A stretch of 64,000 nucleotides of DNA from Isochrysis galbana (lineage: Eukaryota; Haptophyta; Isochrysidales; Isochrysidaceae): contig CM030940.1 in assembly GCA_018136815.1 (NCBI GenBank), forward strand, positions 239,843 to 303,842, written 5' to 3'. Made by a program: the position numbers and the translations under genes. A model generated the notes under the pieces. The model was given only the letters and a program-made list of their open reading frames with translations, had not been told where the DNA came from and did not search any database. This document shows, in pieces, positions 1-10,086 of this stretch (position 1 is its first letter; every line of letters starts with the position of its first letter).

Positions 1-129
1 AGATAGAAGAGAAGAGAGAAGTGAGAGCCAGAGAGAGAGGACTTCACAGCAGAGAAGAAAATACAGAGAGTACAAGTAAGGGATATAAAAATAGAACTCA
101 GGGGATGCAGTTGTCGCGGGGGGTGTACA

Positions 130-218
130 TTAGGCATTAGACATTAGGCATTAGACTTTAGACATTAGACATATGACATTAGGCATTAGGCATTAGGCAT
201 AAGGCATTAGACATTAAA
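130..218 (+). repeat. Degenerate 7-base tandem repeat TTAGRCA
   Basis: About 12 head-to-tail heptamers, mostly TTAGGCA or TTAGACA, with a few variants such as TATGACA and TAAGGCA. The unit length and TTAG core recall telomere repeats (TTTAGGG, TTAGGG), but the unit differs from both, so a telomeric origin is only a possibility. Confidence 0.8.
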
Positions 219-689
219 CGACCGTCGGTCGGCCGATGGACCGACGAGATGACACTACACTCACGTCAACACTCTCCACACTAACGTATCCTTATCACGG
301 AACGCACAGGAACTTGCTGACAGACCGAACGAGGAAGAGAATGCCGGCAAGAGAGCGACGGGGCGACGGACGATCCGACGGGGGCGACCGTTACGCACAA
401 GAATGAGGAAGGAATCTTTCGAAAACCCTTAAGTGAGTTGATGAAGACCGAAGTGAAATAGCGCCACGGTATAATCCAACGGCCAACACCTGAGGGGGAA
501 TCAGGGTCACACATGGGGGCGGTTCCTTGCACCGGCGATACCTGAACGCGCGACTTAGCCTAAAACGCGAGGAGCACGCAAGGAGGTAAGCCAGGTGAGG
601 GGCAAGCAGGCGGCAAGGGAGGCGACAAAGGAGGCGAGGGCAACAAGCAGGGCGAATGGACGAATGTAGGACCCTGCGACGGTAACTCG

Positions 690-768
690 TGGCTAGCCTG
701 CAAGGAGGGAACATAGAAACGCAAACAACTTCTAAAACAAAAAGGTCGATCGCGGATGCGACAGGCCT
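690..768 (+). repeat. Dispersed repeat, copy 1 (copy 2 near 31411-31490)
   Basis: Both places share a CAAGGAGGG start, a run like AACAAAAAGGTCGATCGCGG and a following ATGCGACAG, with scattered differences between. No element borders were recognised, so the class of this repeat is unknown. Confidence 0.65.
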
Positions 769-1244
769 GTCCGACAGGAGCACGCACAATGGTTTTTAGG
801 TCAGCGTGTGGAGCTCGACGACATTCTACGCAAGAGTGGTGCACGGCAAGACATCCTCTTTGAGCAGAGTGATGCGTGTGGGGAAGATTGCTTGAATCTT
901 CCTTCAGTGCCGCGTGTCAATGGTGACAACACGGGTGTGCACTGTCGCGCTTACGACTTACGACGGCAAAATGAAACGACTAGCCGAGCACCTAGCACCT
1001 AAACGTATTTCACGTGCGCTGAGGGGTGTCGTGATAGTACCGGGCTAGTCGGAGTAGTGATACTAACGCTCAGATGTTTATTATCATTTTGTCTACATTG
1101 GGGACGACACTTCTCTTGTATGTAGACGTTATTCTGGTAAGCAAAAGTACTATTAAGTGTTTATCTAGACTACTACACGTTCACTGTGATCGAAAGTCTA
1201 TTGTGGAATCTAGTCTCCACCCGCCGCCGCCGCGCGCGCGCGCG

Positions 1245-4200
1245 ATGGCGTCGGGGTGCTCTCCTCTGCTCGACGTCGACGAGCTCGGCCAGGCGTGGCG
1301 GCAGGGAGGATGGTCGGTGGGATGCTCGGCACTCTCTGTCGGCTGCTGCCTGAGCCTACTTCTACTCGTCGCACGCGATCCCGCGCTCCGCCTCGCTCCC
1401 CACAGAGTTATACCTTTCCGCTCAGCGCTCACCGCAGCGCAGTCTTCCGTCTTTCTTCTCGCCAGCGCTCCCCAGGCGCCCTGGGCGTCGGCGGAGGAGG
1501 TGGAGGGTCCTGGGGGATCAGTCCTGTCCTTGGACGTCGAGAGCGATGAGAGACGACGGCTGCGTGGCGCGTACGATTGGCTCGGATGCGCGATTGCACT
1601 CAGCCAGCTGTGAGTGGATTGTGATGGCGGCTGCATGGGGGTACTGAAAAGGGCTTGCAGCGCAGGGGGTGGGGGGTGGGGTGGGGGGGGGGGGGCTGGA
1701 GAGGCTTGAAGAGAGAGCGGGGGACGGGTAGTTAGGGGGTTGTGGAGCTCGGGCAGGAGGGCGCTCGGGAAGAGGCAATGGAGGGGAGGACGAGAAAAGT
1801 TCCGCTAGCCGTTGGTGCATGGCAGCAGTACAGGAGTGGGGAGTGGCTGGGCCTGTGGGTTGACGCTAGTCGGCAGCGTGGGCGCCCGGGGAAGGGATGG
1901 GGGGTCAGGAGGGTTCGGGAAGAGGGGATGCGGCTGGTAACGAGCTGCTGGGACTTGGAACAGGTGTGCATAGCCGCTGTAAATGCAAGGAGCCTCTCGC
2001 ATGGGAGTGCACACCAAGGGACGGAGAGGGAGGGAGTGTGGCGCGGCAAGCGGAAGTTCTAGAAGTTGGTGGCGCTTGGAGGGGAGTAAGGGTCAGCCAT
2101 GTGGGGGTTGGGCGCCTGTAACGCGAAACGTCAACATCGGCCTAGGTCGCTTCAGATGGAGCAACTGGACGGACGTGCACGCACCAACGGTCAGGAAGGA
2201 ATGACTCAGCAAGGCAGGCCTATGAGGGGGCGTTGGCCTGTCCAAGGCTCGCTGCACAGTACCATGCGAGCGGCACCAACCGCCTGCAGCCCATCCGACC
2301 CTTCCCTTCCCCCGGACGGATTGACGCAGGTGCATCATGCTCGAGCTCATCATCATCGTCACTGACCCATTCCGCCCAGACCGTGCCATGCACGCATATA
2401 CACTCCTTGTTGTCGGCGGCGCCACACTACTCACTGTGATGGCGCAGACAGCGTACTCGGGCCCACCCGACGCCCATCTGGCCGATGAAGGCCTCGCCCG
2501 CTTCCCATGCGAGTATCAGGTGACGGGGGCTCCGGGCTCTTGGGATCGCGCGGCGCTAATCGTGGGCGACATACTTATGTGCGTTTCCACCATCCTGCCC
2601 ACGTGGTACAGGAGCTTATCGTCCTTGCTGGGCGTGCGTGGAACGTCTTCTTCTCTGTAGTGGCCATAAGTGCGGTCCCGCCTTTCGCCGTGCCTTACAG
2701 GGCTGCGTTACGGCCGTCAAAGGCCTGGCATGCGCGGCGTGTCGGTGCGGCACGCCATTCCTTTGTTCACCTCGCCCTACATCGCCTGCCCCTCTCGCAG
2801 CCATGCTGCTCGAGCTGTCCGAACGCCTCGACTGGGGTCTCGTCTCATCGCGCGCTGCGCGCCGCCACGCATGGAACGCTGCGCTCGCCTACACTGTGCC
2901 CTACCTCGTGCTCGACGCAATCCAGGATTGGGTGCTTCCTGCAATGAAGCCAGCCCATGCGCCAGCACTAGCGATCTGCCGATCAGTGCTATTCGTGGTG
3001 GCGTGCCCGCTGCGCGGGGCTCTCGACACGTGCGTGTGGGCCGTACTGCAGCGCAGGCAGCTATTCCGCTGTGCGGCCACACCGGCGGATGGCGTCGGAG
3101 CCAACGAAGAACTCGCCGACCTGCGCGCGGCACTGCGGTACGATCTCGTGCAACTGACTGCCTTTGGTATTGCTAGCCTCTCCGGAGGTGCACGCGCGCG
3201 CGTCGCGAGGATCGCACCCGCACACCTGCACGGTGAGCAAGCCGGCCGGTGGCCGCCACCGCCGGCGGCGCGCCGGATGCGCACGCAGGGCGGCGAGGTG
3301 GAACGGCTGATGCATGTACCGCTTGCGCGCCTCTCGACCTCCGTGCCCGCGTCCGCCGCCGCCCGGCCGCTCACCGGCTCGTCCGACCACTCACTCGACC
3401 AAGCTGAATCCGGCTCGCTCGTCTTCGGACATTACCGCGCCAATACGTTTGCTGCGCTCCGCGAGGCACTGACTGTAGACGAGGTCGATTTCACCGACGC
3501 CTTTGCGCAAATCAGAGTGCCCTTCGCAGTATCGCCGGCGGAGGGTGCCCAGCGACCCACACCGATTGTTCACCAGACCGGCAGCGCTGCGCAACTTCCC
3601 TCGCCGCGCGCAGCCAAGGCGGCAGCTGACCCTTCTGGCCTTGCCGAGGTGGCCTCGTCTGGTGCGTCGGGTTCATACTTCTACTTCACGCCGTGCAAGC
3701 GCTTCATCGTCAAGACCATTTCCAAGCGCGAAAAGGTGTGGCGGCCCACTGAGCTGCGCAGAAACTCATCGAGCCCACCGGCATGGTTCCCGTCCCTCCG
3801 TCCTGCCTCTCCCGGCTGGATTCCCGCGGGCACAGCTGACCGTGAGTCGTGCCGCCCCAGCCGCCCCGTGAGGCTGCCCGCCCCGTCCTCGTCGGCTTCA
3901 TGTAGGATCGGCTTGTCGCGCTCGCAGCCGCCCTCCTGAGCCACGTGCGCTCCAGCCCGCTGCGGGAGGCGCGCCGGCTCGATGTCCCACCCTCACTCAT
4001 TCAGTACTACGGCGCCTACTCCATCCGCGTGCCGCCTGGGCCCATCCGACGCGCGCTTGGGTGCAACTTTGGACGGCCCCAAGTGTACTACGTGGTGATG
4101 CGCAACCACCTTTATGGGCTAGCCAAGCCGCACCTCACCTTTGACCTCAAGGGCGCTACCTTCAACCGACGGAGGCTGGGCGAGCACGCGGCCGACTCAC

Positions 4201-4977
4201 TGCGCTCGGCAATCGTTGAGGGCCAGTGCGCAGACTGGTGCGGCGTCCAGAGGCGGGGGAGGGAGCAGTGTGGTCGCCAGCGCGCCTTCCCTCGCATCCC
4301 GCATGCCGTGCCCCTCATCTGCCCTCCCTCCCCGTCGCCTTAAATTTAGGAGCGGCACTCTCCTCGACTCGGACTGGCTGAGCCTCCCCATCACGCTCCC
4401 CCTCCCACCTGCCGTGCGTGTGGCCCTTGCGCTTGTGCTGGCTAGGGACGTGCGATTTCTCGCGTCGCAAGGCCTCATCGACTACTCGCTCCTCATCGGC
4501 GTGCCACTGCAGTCGAGTGGCAATGACGCCGCTAGAGTGCATGAATGCCGACCCCGTGCCGCCGCCGAGTTGCCGTCTTCCACGCCGCCCCACAGGCTGC
4601 AAGGCAGCGACGCGTGGTGGGAGAGCGCACCACTCCAGCGCAGTCGCGCCAGTGGCGCAATCCTTGGTCCCTCTGCATTGGTCGGAATTGGTATCATCGA
4701 TATTTTTGAGCGCTGGGAGAGCGGTTGGTGCCTTCAGCGCGCCGTGCTCTCGGCAGTGCTCCGGCTGACGTGCGCCGCGCCCGCCGACGCGACGACGGCG
4801 CTACCGCCGCGCGCCTACGCGCTCCGGTTCGAGGAGTTTGTTGCGATTGAGGTGCTTCGTCTGCCAAGGGAGGAGCGCGATGTGCTCTTACCCTCGTGGA
4901 GGCACCTATGGGCCAGCCGGCCGCGCGAGAACCCGCCAGGCCAATGCGACGAGCTCATCGACTGCTACGGTGTGTAG
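1245..4977 (+). CDS. Seven-transmembrane receptor fused to phosphatidylinositol-phosphate kinase (GPCR-PIPK type)
   Basis: Model: exons 1245-1609, 2330-2633, 2701-3735, 3906-4237, 4350-4977; 887 residues. All four introns (720, 67, 170, 112 bases) have GT-AG borders and matching phases. Seven hydrophobic segments lie near residues 23-43, 55-77, 111-132, 142-163, 195-216, 281-302 and 311-330; the exon 1-2 join completes the third helix. The kinase domain follows from about 480: glycine-rich loop GASGSYF (544-550), ATP lysine in FIVKTIS (K561), DLKG (D648-K650), catalytic IDYSLLIG (D723), metal-binding GIIDIF (D796) and the closing YALRFEEF. All key residues are present, so it should phosphorylate phosphoinositides at a membrane. 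This architecture is known from Dictyostelium RpkA and oomycete receptor kinases. The 2634-2700 intron is the least certain. An in-frame ATG at 1074 would add a hydrophobic leader; I prefer 1245 because upstream DNA turns AT-rich and promoter-like. Ligand and coupling are unknown. Confidence 0.85.
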
Positions 4978-5431
4978 CGTTACGAAGTGGGCGCCAGGTA
5001 AAGGACCAAGCCCTCACTTGGACTCGCGGTTGCGGCCGGAAGGTCAACCGGCGAGATGCAGCTGCGGGCTCTCAACTTGCCCGCGTATTGCTCGCGTAGT
5101 ACTTTCGATGCAAAGCGACATTCCCATGGCAAAACATCAAATCGGCACACCTCTCGCAGGCGGTTCAGGGCCGTGACACACTCAGATCTATGGCAAAAGG
5201 GTTAAACAAGAAAATCAAAGAAAGCTGAGATCGGCCTTCTTTGGAGCCTACTATTATTAACTCCTTACTGCCGGAGCACCTATACAGGTGGTTCCGCTCG
5301 GTCTTTTTACTTGTCCTCTTGGCAGCTTCACCCGCGGGCGACGAGCCGCCGGTATGGCACAGGGGGCTTGCCCGGACACACCGCTATGGCTCAACTACCT
5401 AAATATAGGAAGATCTAGGCAGGTTTTGTGA
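4978..5431. other. Downstream flank of the receptor-kinase gene
   Basis: Presumed 3' untranslated and intergenic DNA. No polyadenylation motif is clear enough to mark. Its right edge holds the left target-site duplication of the transposon at 5440. Confidence 0.5.
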
Positions 5432-5439
5432 AGCATTTC

Positions 5440-6881
5440 TAGGGCGGTCAAACAGGGGCTTTTTAACTACTAGTAAGGGTTGGGCTGCATTTTTTGACCG
5501 TGGCGCGAGGCCCAATAAAAAACCTTCAGGGGGGGCCACCTGCCGCCACGAAAATCTTAGCCAGGAAATGGTGCGATTCTCCCCCCCTCCCCCCCCCTCC
5601 GTCACGCGCGCTCACGCTCTACCCGTAAAGAATTGGCGGTCGCGCCCGCGGGGGGATCGATTCCTTTATATCTAAGCTACATTCGGCATTTGATTCCCGC
5701 CCGATGCAGCGCCGTGTCGGGCTGCCGACAGTCCGACCACCCCCTGACCCTCTGGCATCATGGCCCGCGCAGCCCACCCAGCTCCTCACAGCGCGCGCAC
5801 GCGGCTACCCTGGCTGCCGCAGACCCCGCCCTGACCATCCCGACCCGCCCCTCGCAGGATTCGCCCTCACTCGAACTCGGCATCGAGAACCAGGACCAGC
5901 TCACCGACGCGGCCGTCCACGCGTGGCTGACAAGCCTCCGCGTTGAGGCTGCCCTCGCGGCCCTCCTCTCTCTGACAGTGCCAGATTCGGCGCTGATCGA
6001 TGAGGCAAGACCCGTGGGTGACCTCAGGACGGGCCACGTCGTAGCTCTCTACGCCGCGGCGAGCAAAAAAGCCCAAGATCTTGCCAGAGCGCCTCACAGC
6101 GCATCTGGCGGGAACCCACCACCCAAAGCAGAAATCATCTTCTGCCGCTGGGTGGTGGGCTTGGCAGGCGGTATTGGGAATCAACCCATACTGCCAATGA
6201 CGCCATCCGGATGGATCGTCGAAAACGGCCACGCAGCGCGCCCGGCATCGGTTCGAAGTTGGGCTCTCCGGGCCTCCCTCGGCGACGGCTCAACGTTCAA
6301 TGGGCTCGGCGGGTGGTGATTTCGACGAGGGTTCGGCGCGCGGCCTGCCCGATTGGCGTGACCATCCGGGTGGGATATGCGTATATGGTATCTGGTGGGG
6401 TCCGCCATCCGGATGGATCGTCGAAAACGGCCACGCAGCGCGCCCGGCATCGGTTCGAAGTTGGGCTCTCCGGGCCTCCCTCGGCGACGGCTCAACGTTC
6501 AATGGGCTCGGCGGGTGGGTGCTTTCGACGAGGGTTCGGCGCGCGGCCTGCCCGATTGGCGCGACCATCCGGGTGGGATATGCGTATATGATATCTGGTG
6601 GGGTCCGCCATCCGGATGGATCGTCGAAAACGGCCACGCAGCGCGCCCGGCATCGGTTCGAAGTTGGGCTTTTTGAGCTTTTGCGATTTTAGCGTCTTTT
6701 GTCAGTTTTTGATTACGTTTTGTTATGGGGGCCCAAGGGGGGGTCCGGGTCCTAATGGGCCCCGGATATGTGCTAGTTGGGTGTATTGGGAACTTTCTCC
6801 CGAAAAAAATCCTTAAATTTCCTCAATTCTGAGATGGTCATTTTTTCACCCCTTATAAAAAAACACTGTTTGACCGCCCTA
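5440..6881 (+). mobile_element. Non-autonomous TIR transposon with internal 203-base repeats
   Basis: The ends are TAGGGCGGTCAAACAG and its inverse. GCATTTC flanks both sides (5433-5439 and 6882-6888); the duplication reads as 8 bases, AGCATTTC, if the last A is counted in it. The TAGGG start fits hAT-type ends. No transposase is seen. The 5' half (5580-6180) matches 23640-24220; the last 160 bases match 24235-24361 and 40795-40954, so the family has at least three copies here. A 226-residue open frame at 5633-6319 recurs in the second copy but has no known motif. Confidence 0.85.
6202..6670 (+). repeat. 203-base tandem repeat, about 2.3 copies
   Basis: The start GCCATCCGG recurs at 6202, 6404 and 6607, so units are 202-203 bases. 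The inverse complement of the unit aligns by eye with the 204-base satellite at 35225-38450, for example around GCCCAACTT...CGACCG...CCGGGCGCGCTG and the CACCATAT...CATAT...CCACGCCAATCG block. Confidence 0.85.
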
Positions 6882-7253
6882 GCATTTCAGTTTAACTACC
6901 TAAAAAATTTCAGAAAAAGGGTTAAGGGTTAAGAGTTGAAAAGTGAAGCATCTATCATCTATTTGGGTGCTTCGCCTTATTATGAAAATCGAATCATCTC
7001 CAAGGAGCAAGTGGGCTTTGTGCCTAGGAGGATGATAGGCGAAGCCACCCATCTGCTAAAGCTAGTGCAAGCATACCTGGATGACGCAGACGAAGAGGGA
7101 TTAGCCCTGGCGATAGACTGGGAGAAAGCTTTCGATAGAGTCAGTTGGGATTATTATCATAAAGCGATACAGGCATTGGGTTTCGGCCCCGGTTACTCTA
7201 GATGGCTAACACTATTAACTAATGCGGATTCCCTTCCGATCAGATGGATCAAG

Positions 7254-7863
7254 TGTCGCATTCGCGATGTCTCAGAGGCAAAAAGAAATAACAGTAAAAG
7301 AAAAACAGTAAACAGTAAAAAGAAACAGAGGAAGAAAGAAGAAGAAGAGTGGAAAAGAAGAGAAAAAAACCCAGAGTATATAGGGCGGTTCTCAGCCCTT
7401 CCCATCGGCCCTATGGCTACGTAAACTCTCGCGTGGCATAGTGGTTCAACCCACCGCCTTCATACCAACCTTTTGCTCTGGGTCGCGAGTTCGAGTCCGG
7501 ACGGAGCGCTCTGCAGTTCGAGCCCCGCTCCTTCTCCTCTCCGCTCTTCTTCTACAGTTAAATTCCACGCTCTTCGTCTACCGTTAAATTCCGCACTCCG
7601 TCTACCGTTAGAAATCCTGCCTCTTCCTACTGTTAAAAATTCCGGCTACCGTTAAAATCCTGCCTCCGTCGCCTTGCCAAGACATTTCCTCTGCCTTCCT
7701 GCCGACTTCCTTGCCAGTTCCTTCCGCCCCGGTTTCCCGCTTGTCTCTAAATCGGTTTCACCGCATTACGACCAAGCTTAGTGGGGAAAACTCCTCGTCC
7801 AGTTCCGTTACCCGAAAATCTCGTTCATCTCGTTACAATCCAAGCTGCGGCATGATTTCCACA
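7254..7863 (+). mobile_element. Solo LTR-like element with internal tRNA-like promoter
   Basis: A 610-base unit starts TGTCGCATTCGCGATG and ends TTTCCACA, flanked by TCAAG on both sides (7249-7253, 7864-7868). TG...CA ends with a 5-base duplication are the signature of LTR retrotransposons, so this looks like a solo LTR or terminal-repeat miniature element. It holds a TATATA (7377-7382), a tRNA-like stretch with A and B boxes (7434-7498) and pyrimidine-rich repeats of TCTACNGTTAAA. No coding sequence. Related copies: 22974-23350 and the copy ending at 40583. A tRNA-derived SINE is the alternative; the termini favour an LTR. Confidence 0.75.
7434..7498 (+). promoter_or_regulatory. tRNA-like RNA polymerase III promoter (A and B boxes)
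   Basis: A box TGGCATAGTGG at 7434-7444 and B box AGTTCGAGTCC at 7488-7498, spaced as in tRNA genes. Acceptor and T stems do not pair well, so this is not a working tRNA gene. The same boxes occur in the copies at about 23150-23220 and 40045-40110. Confidence 0.75.
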
Positions 7864-8274
7864 TCAAGGCCAATGGTAGACGCAGCAATCCCTTCACGAT
7901 ACATTGCGGCATGCCCCAAGGGTGCCCGCTATCGCCCCTAGCTTTTCTCTTAGTGGCCGAAGGCCTGACACGACTAGTCAACGCCGACCCTGAGATGAAG
8001 GGAATCACAATAGGACCTAGAGAGTTAAGGCTTTCGCAGTTTGCCGACGACACGCAAATTTTAGCGAGCTCTTTCGAGTCACTTGAGAGGGCGATGCACA
8101 TCTTAGAGAGCTATGGAACCGCCACCGGGGCTAGGGTGAACAAAAACAAGAGTATACTAATAAGAATGGGATCGCTTACAGGGGCGCAGGTCCCCGAGAC
8201 GCTAGCTTATCTTAAAACACTCGGCGAAGGCGAGTATGCGACCATTCTAGGAGTCCCTTTCTGGGAAGACCTGA

Positions 8275-8819
8275 AGCAAACCATCTCCACATCCCATTCA
8301 ACCTTAGCTCTCCCCATGACCAACTCTGCGGAGCTTGTCTTTGCTTACTTTTGCTACCACATTCAGCATGCGGTGCTGCACTCGGGCGTCCGCTCGCACT
8401 AGAGGAGTTTTATTTTAGACCTTTTGGAGCAGTAGGCAAGCGGATTGGACACTTAGATGACAAAACCAAGCTTGGTGATCACTGAAGGTCTCAAAGAGGG
8501 CAGTCAAAGCAATATTTCATCTCCTGGGGACCATGGGTAGAAGAGCTCCCCATTGAGTGGTATCAGCCGTTTCTCCCGTTTCTAGGACAAGCAGCAATTC
8601 CGACCAGGTGACCCGTAAACGCGTCACAAAACTTGGTGTTGCTGAGGGAATGGTGCCTAGGTACACCTGGAACATTTAATGAGGACATGCATGTGGTAAC
8701 TCAATAGCCAAGGTTTGGGACAAAATAACATGGTATGCTCATGCTCTCACCTAGCAAAGTCCGTCCTAGTTTCTAGGACTGGTCCTAGAAAGCTGGGTAC
8801 CTTTATCCGTAAAGGCCCC
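8275..8819. other. No recognised content
   Basis: Mixed-composition DNA right of the LINE break. The LINE-like frame continues to a stop at 8402 but its sequence no longer resembles the LINE. I see no gene, repeat or promoter that I can support. Confidence 0.5.
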
Positions 8820-9686
8820 CATGACCCATGAGGGATTGTTGTGTGAAGCGCCCGCCCCCGAGGGGTGCACTGATGGTAGGAGTTGCCTCCATGGGGGTGG
8901 CAGCAGAGCTGCGACACCCCGTGGGGAGTCCTTGAGGGGGTGGCAAGGCGGCGGCGGTGGGGGCGAGAGTCTGAGTCTGGTTCTGTTGGTCTGCAGGGAA
9001 CAAGACTTTGCCTGTTCCCTGTCTCTGTCTCTGTGGCTGCAAGGGAGGAGAGGGAGGCGGGGCCATGTCGACGTCTTGGTCGGGAGGGGCAGCGGCCTGG
9101 GAGCGCTTCGGCTCCGGCGGCTTGGGTCGGCCCTTGTGGGGCGTCGTGACGGCGGGGGACTGGGAGAGGGGAGCGGTCGGCGCGCGCTCCATCGCTGAAA
9201 CTATAACAATAGTTTTTTCATGCTACGTAGACGTAGAGCGTAGAGCCATGGTGGCAACCTGTTCGGTGCCAGTGCTCGCCACCCCGCGCGCTTGCGCGGG
9301 CGTGGTTTGGATGGGCTGGATGGGCTTTGAGAGGGCTCTCTGACGAGCCGCCTCGGGCGGGCCGTGGGCGTGCGGCGTCCCAGGTGGGGCGCAGTGGCGA
9401 GGGTCGCCTGGGGCTCTCGGGAGCGGTCGCGCCACGCTCCATAGGTCAAACTATAACAATAGTTTTCGAATAAGTTCCAAGGCATACGCATGAGCGCGCA
9501 GCGCCTCCGCAAACCGCAACCCCCCATGGGATATGAGAATATGACAACTGGATAAACGGCCGCTTCGCCAGCAACTGCTCGCGCGTGATCACTGGGGTGC
9601 GGGGGGCGCCCTCGGCGGGGGGGCCGAAGGAGAGGAGGGGTGCGCCGGCGCGCTCCATGCATGGCGACCAACTATAAGGTTACTTG
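8820..9686 (-). mobile_element. Three truncated copies of the stem-loop-headed retroelement
   Basis: On the minus strand, stem-loops stand at 9198-9215 (AAACTATAACAATAGTTT), 9448-9465 (same stem) and 9669-9686 (CAACTA paired with TACTTG, one mismatch). Each is followed within 5-15 bases by ATG, in two cases ATGGAGCGC. The copy at 9192 reads into MERAPTAPL, then a proline-rich stretch with RPKPPEPKRSQ that recurs at 31557-31720 and 61367-61545. No copy here keeps the 3' T tail, so all are incomplete. Confidence 0.7.
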
Positions 9687-10086
9687 CTATTCTCCTCTGA
9701 AGTATAAAGTACAAAACGGCATCGACAATGTCTAGAAGTCACAAACACAGTCCATTATCCTATCGAGGTGATACAGAGCACGTGCTGTACAACTTCAATC
9801 AATTGCAGCAAGCCCATCCTGCGCCCGAACATGCCTAAAGGATTGATGGATGAGATTGCACTTGCAAATCGCAAAAAAGTGAGAAAGCACACTATTCGGA
9901 ACAAGGACATGTTGTCCGTTTCATATGCGCGGGCAAGGTACTGTGTTCGAGTCTTGATGCGCCTAGAAGTGCCACAACCACCTTCACATCGATAGCAAAA
10001 AAAGCGCTCCCTCCGATTGCGCATCCACCAAGTCCGTGCGTAACTAGAGTTTGTTTGAAGCGGATCATCCTGTCTCACGTGTGGGT
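9687..10086. other. Intergenic flank of the CABLES-like gene
   Basis: Moderately AT-rich DNA between the repeat cluster and the stop codon at 10087. Short open frames (9755-10090) show no motif. It probably includes the 3' untranslated part of the CABLES-like gene. Confidence 0.45.

Larger units (their letters stand above)
1..1073. other. Intergenic DNA left of the receptor-kinase gene
   Basis: No convincing gene is seen here. The stretch begins with GA-rich sequence, then holds a degenerate heptamer array (130-218) and a short GC-rich palindromic patch near 220-245. Open frames across 281-1002 lack domain signatures and look like chance frames in GC-rich DNA. A segment at 690-768 recurs near 31411-31490. 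Confidence 0.6.
6955..8274 (+). pseudogene. LINE reverse transcriptase fragment, interrupted
   Basis: Two halves of a non-LTR reverse transcriptase lie either side of the LTR-like insert at 7254-7863. The left half has QVGFVPRRMIGEATHLL and the catalytic DWEKAFDRVSW; the right half has GMPQGCPLSPLAF and the active-site FADDTQI. Removing the insert and one target copy restores the frame exactly (WIK then ANGRRSNPF). The fragment stops near CCTTTCTGGGAAG at 8262-8274, the same sequence with which the LINE piece at 15211 begins. It lacks the endonuclease and 3' end and cannot be active. Confidence 0.9.

Noticed and set aside
1181..2439. Short ORFs on both strands between exons 1 and 2 of the receptor-kinase gene
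   Set aside because: They lie in the predicted 720-base intron or oppose exon 1, with no motif.
7434..7505. A functional tRNA gene
   Set aside because: A and B boxes are present but acceptor and T stems do not pair, and the same sequence recurs in three mobile copies.
9198..9215. Helitron 3' hairpin
   Set aside because: The stem-loop is not followed by CTRR, and the complete copy at 44407 shows the hairpin at the 5' end of a target-duplicating retroelement.
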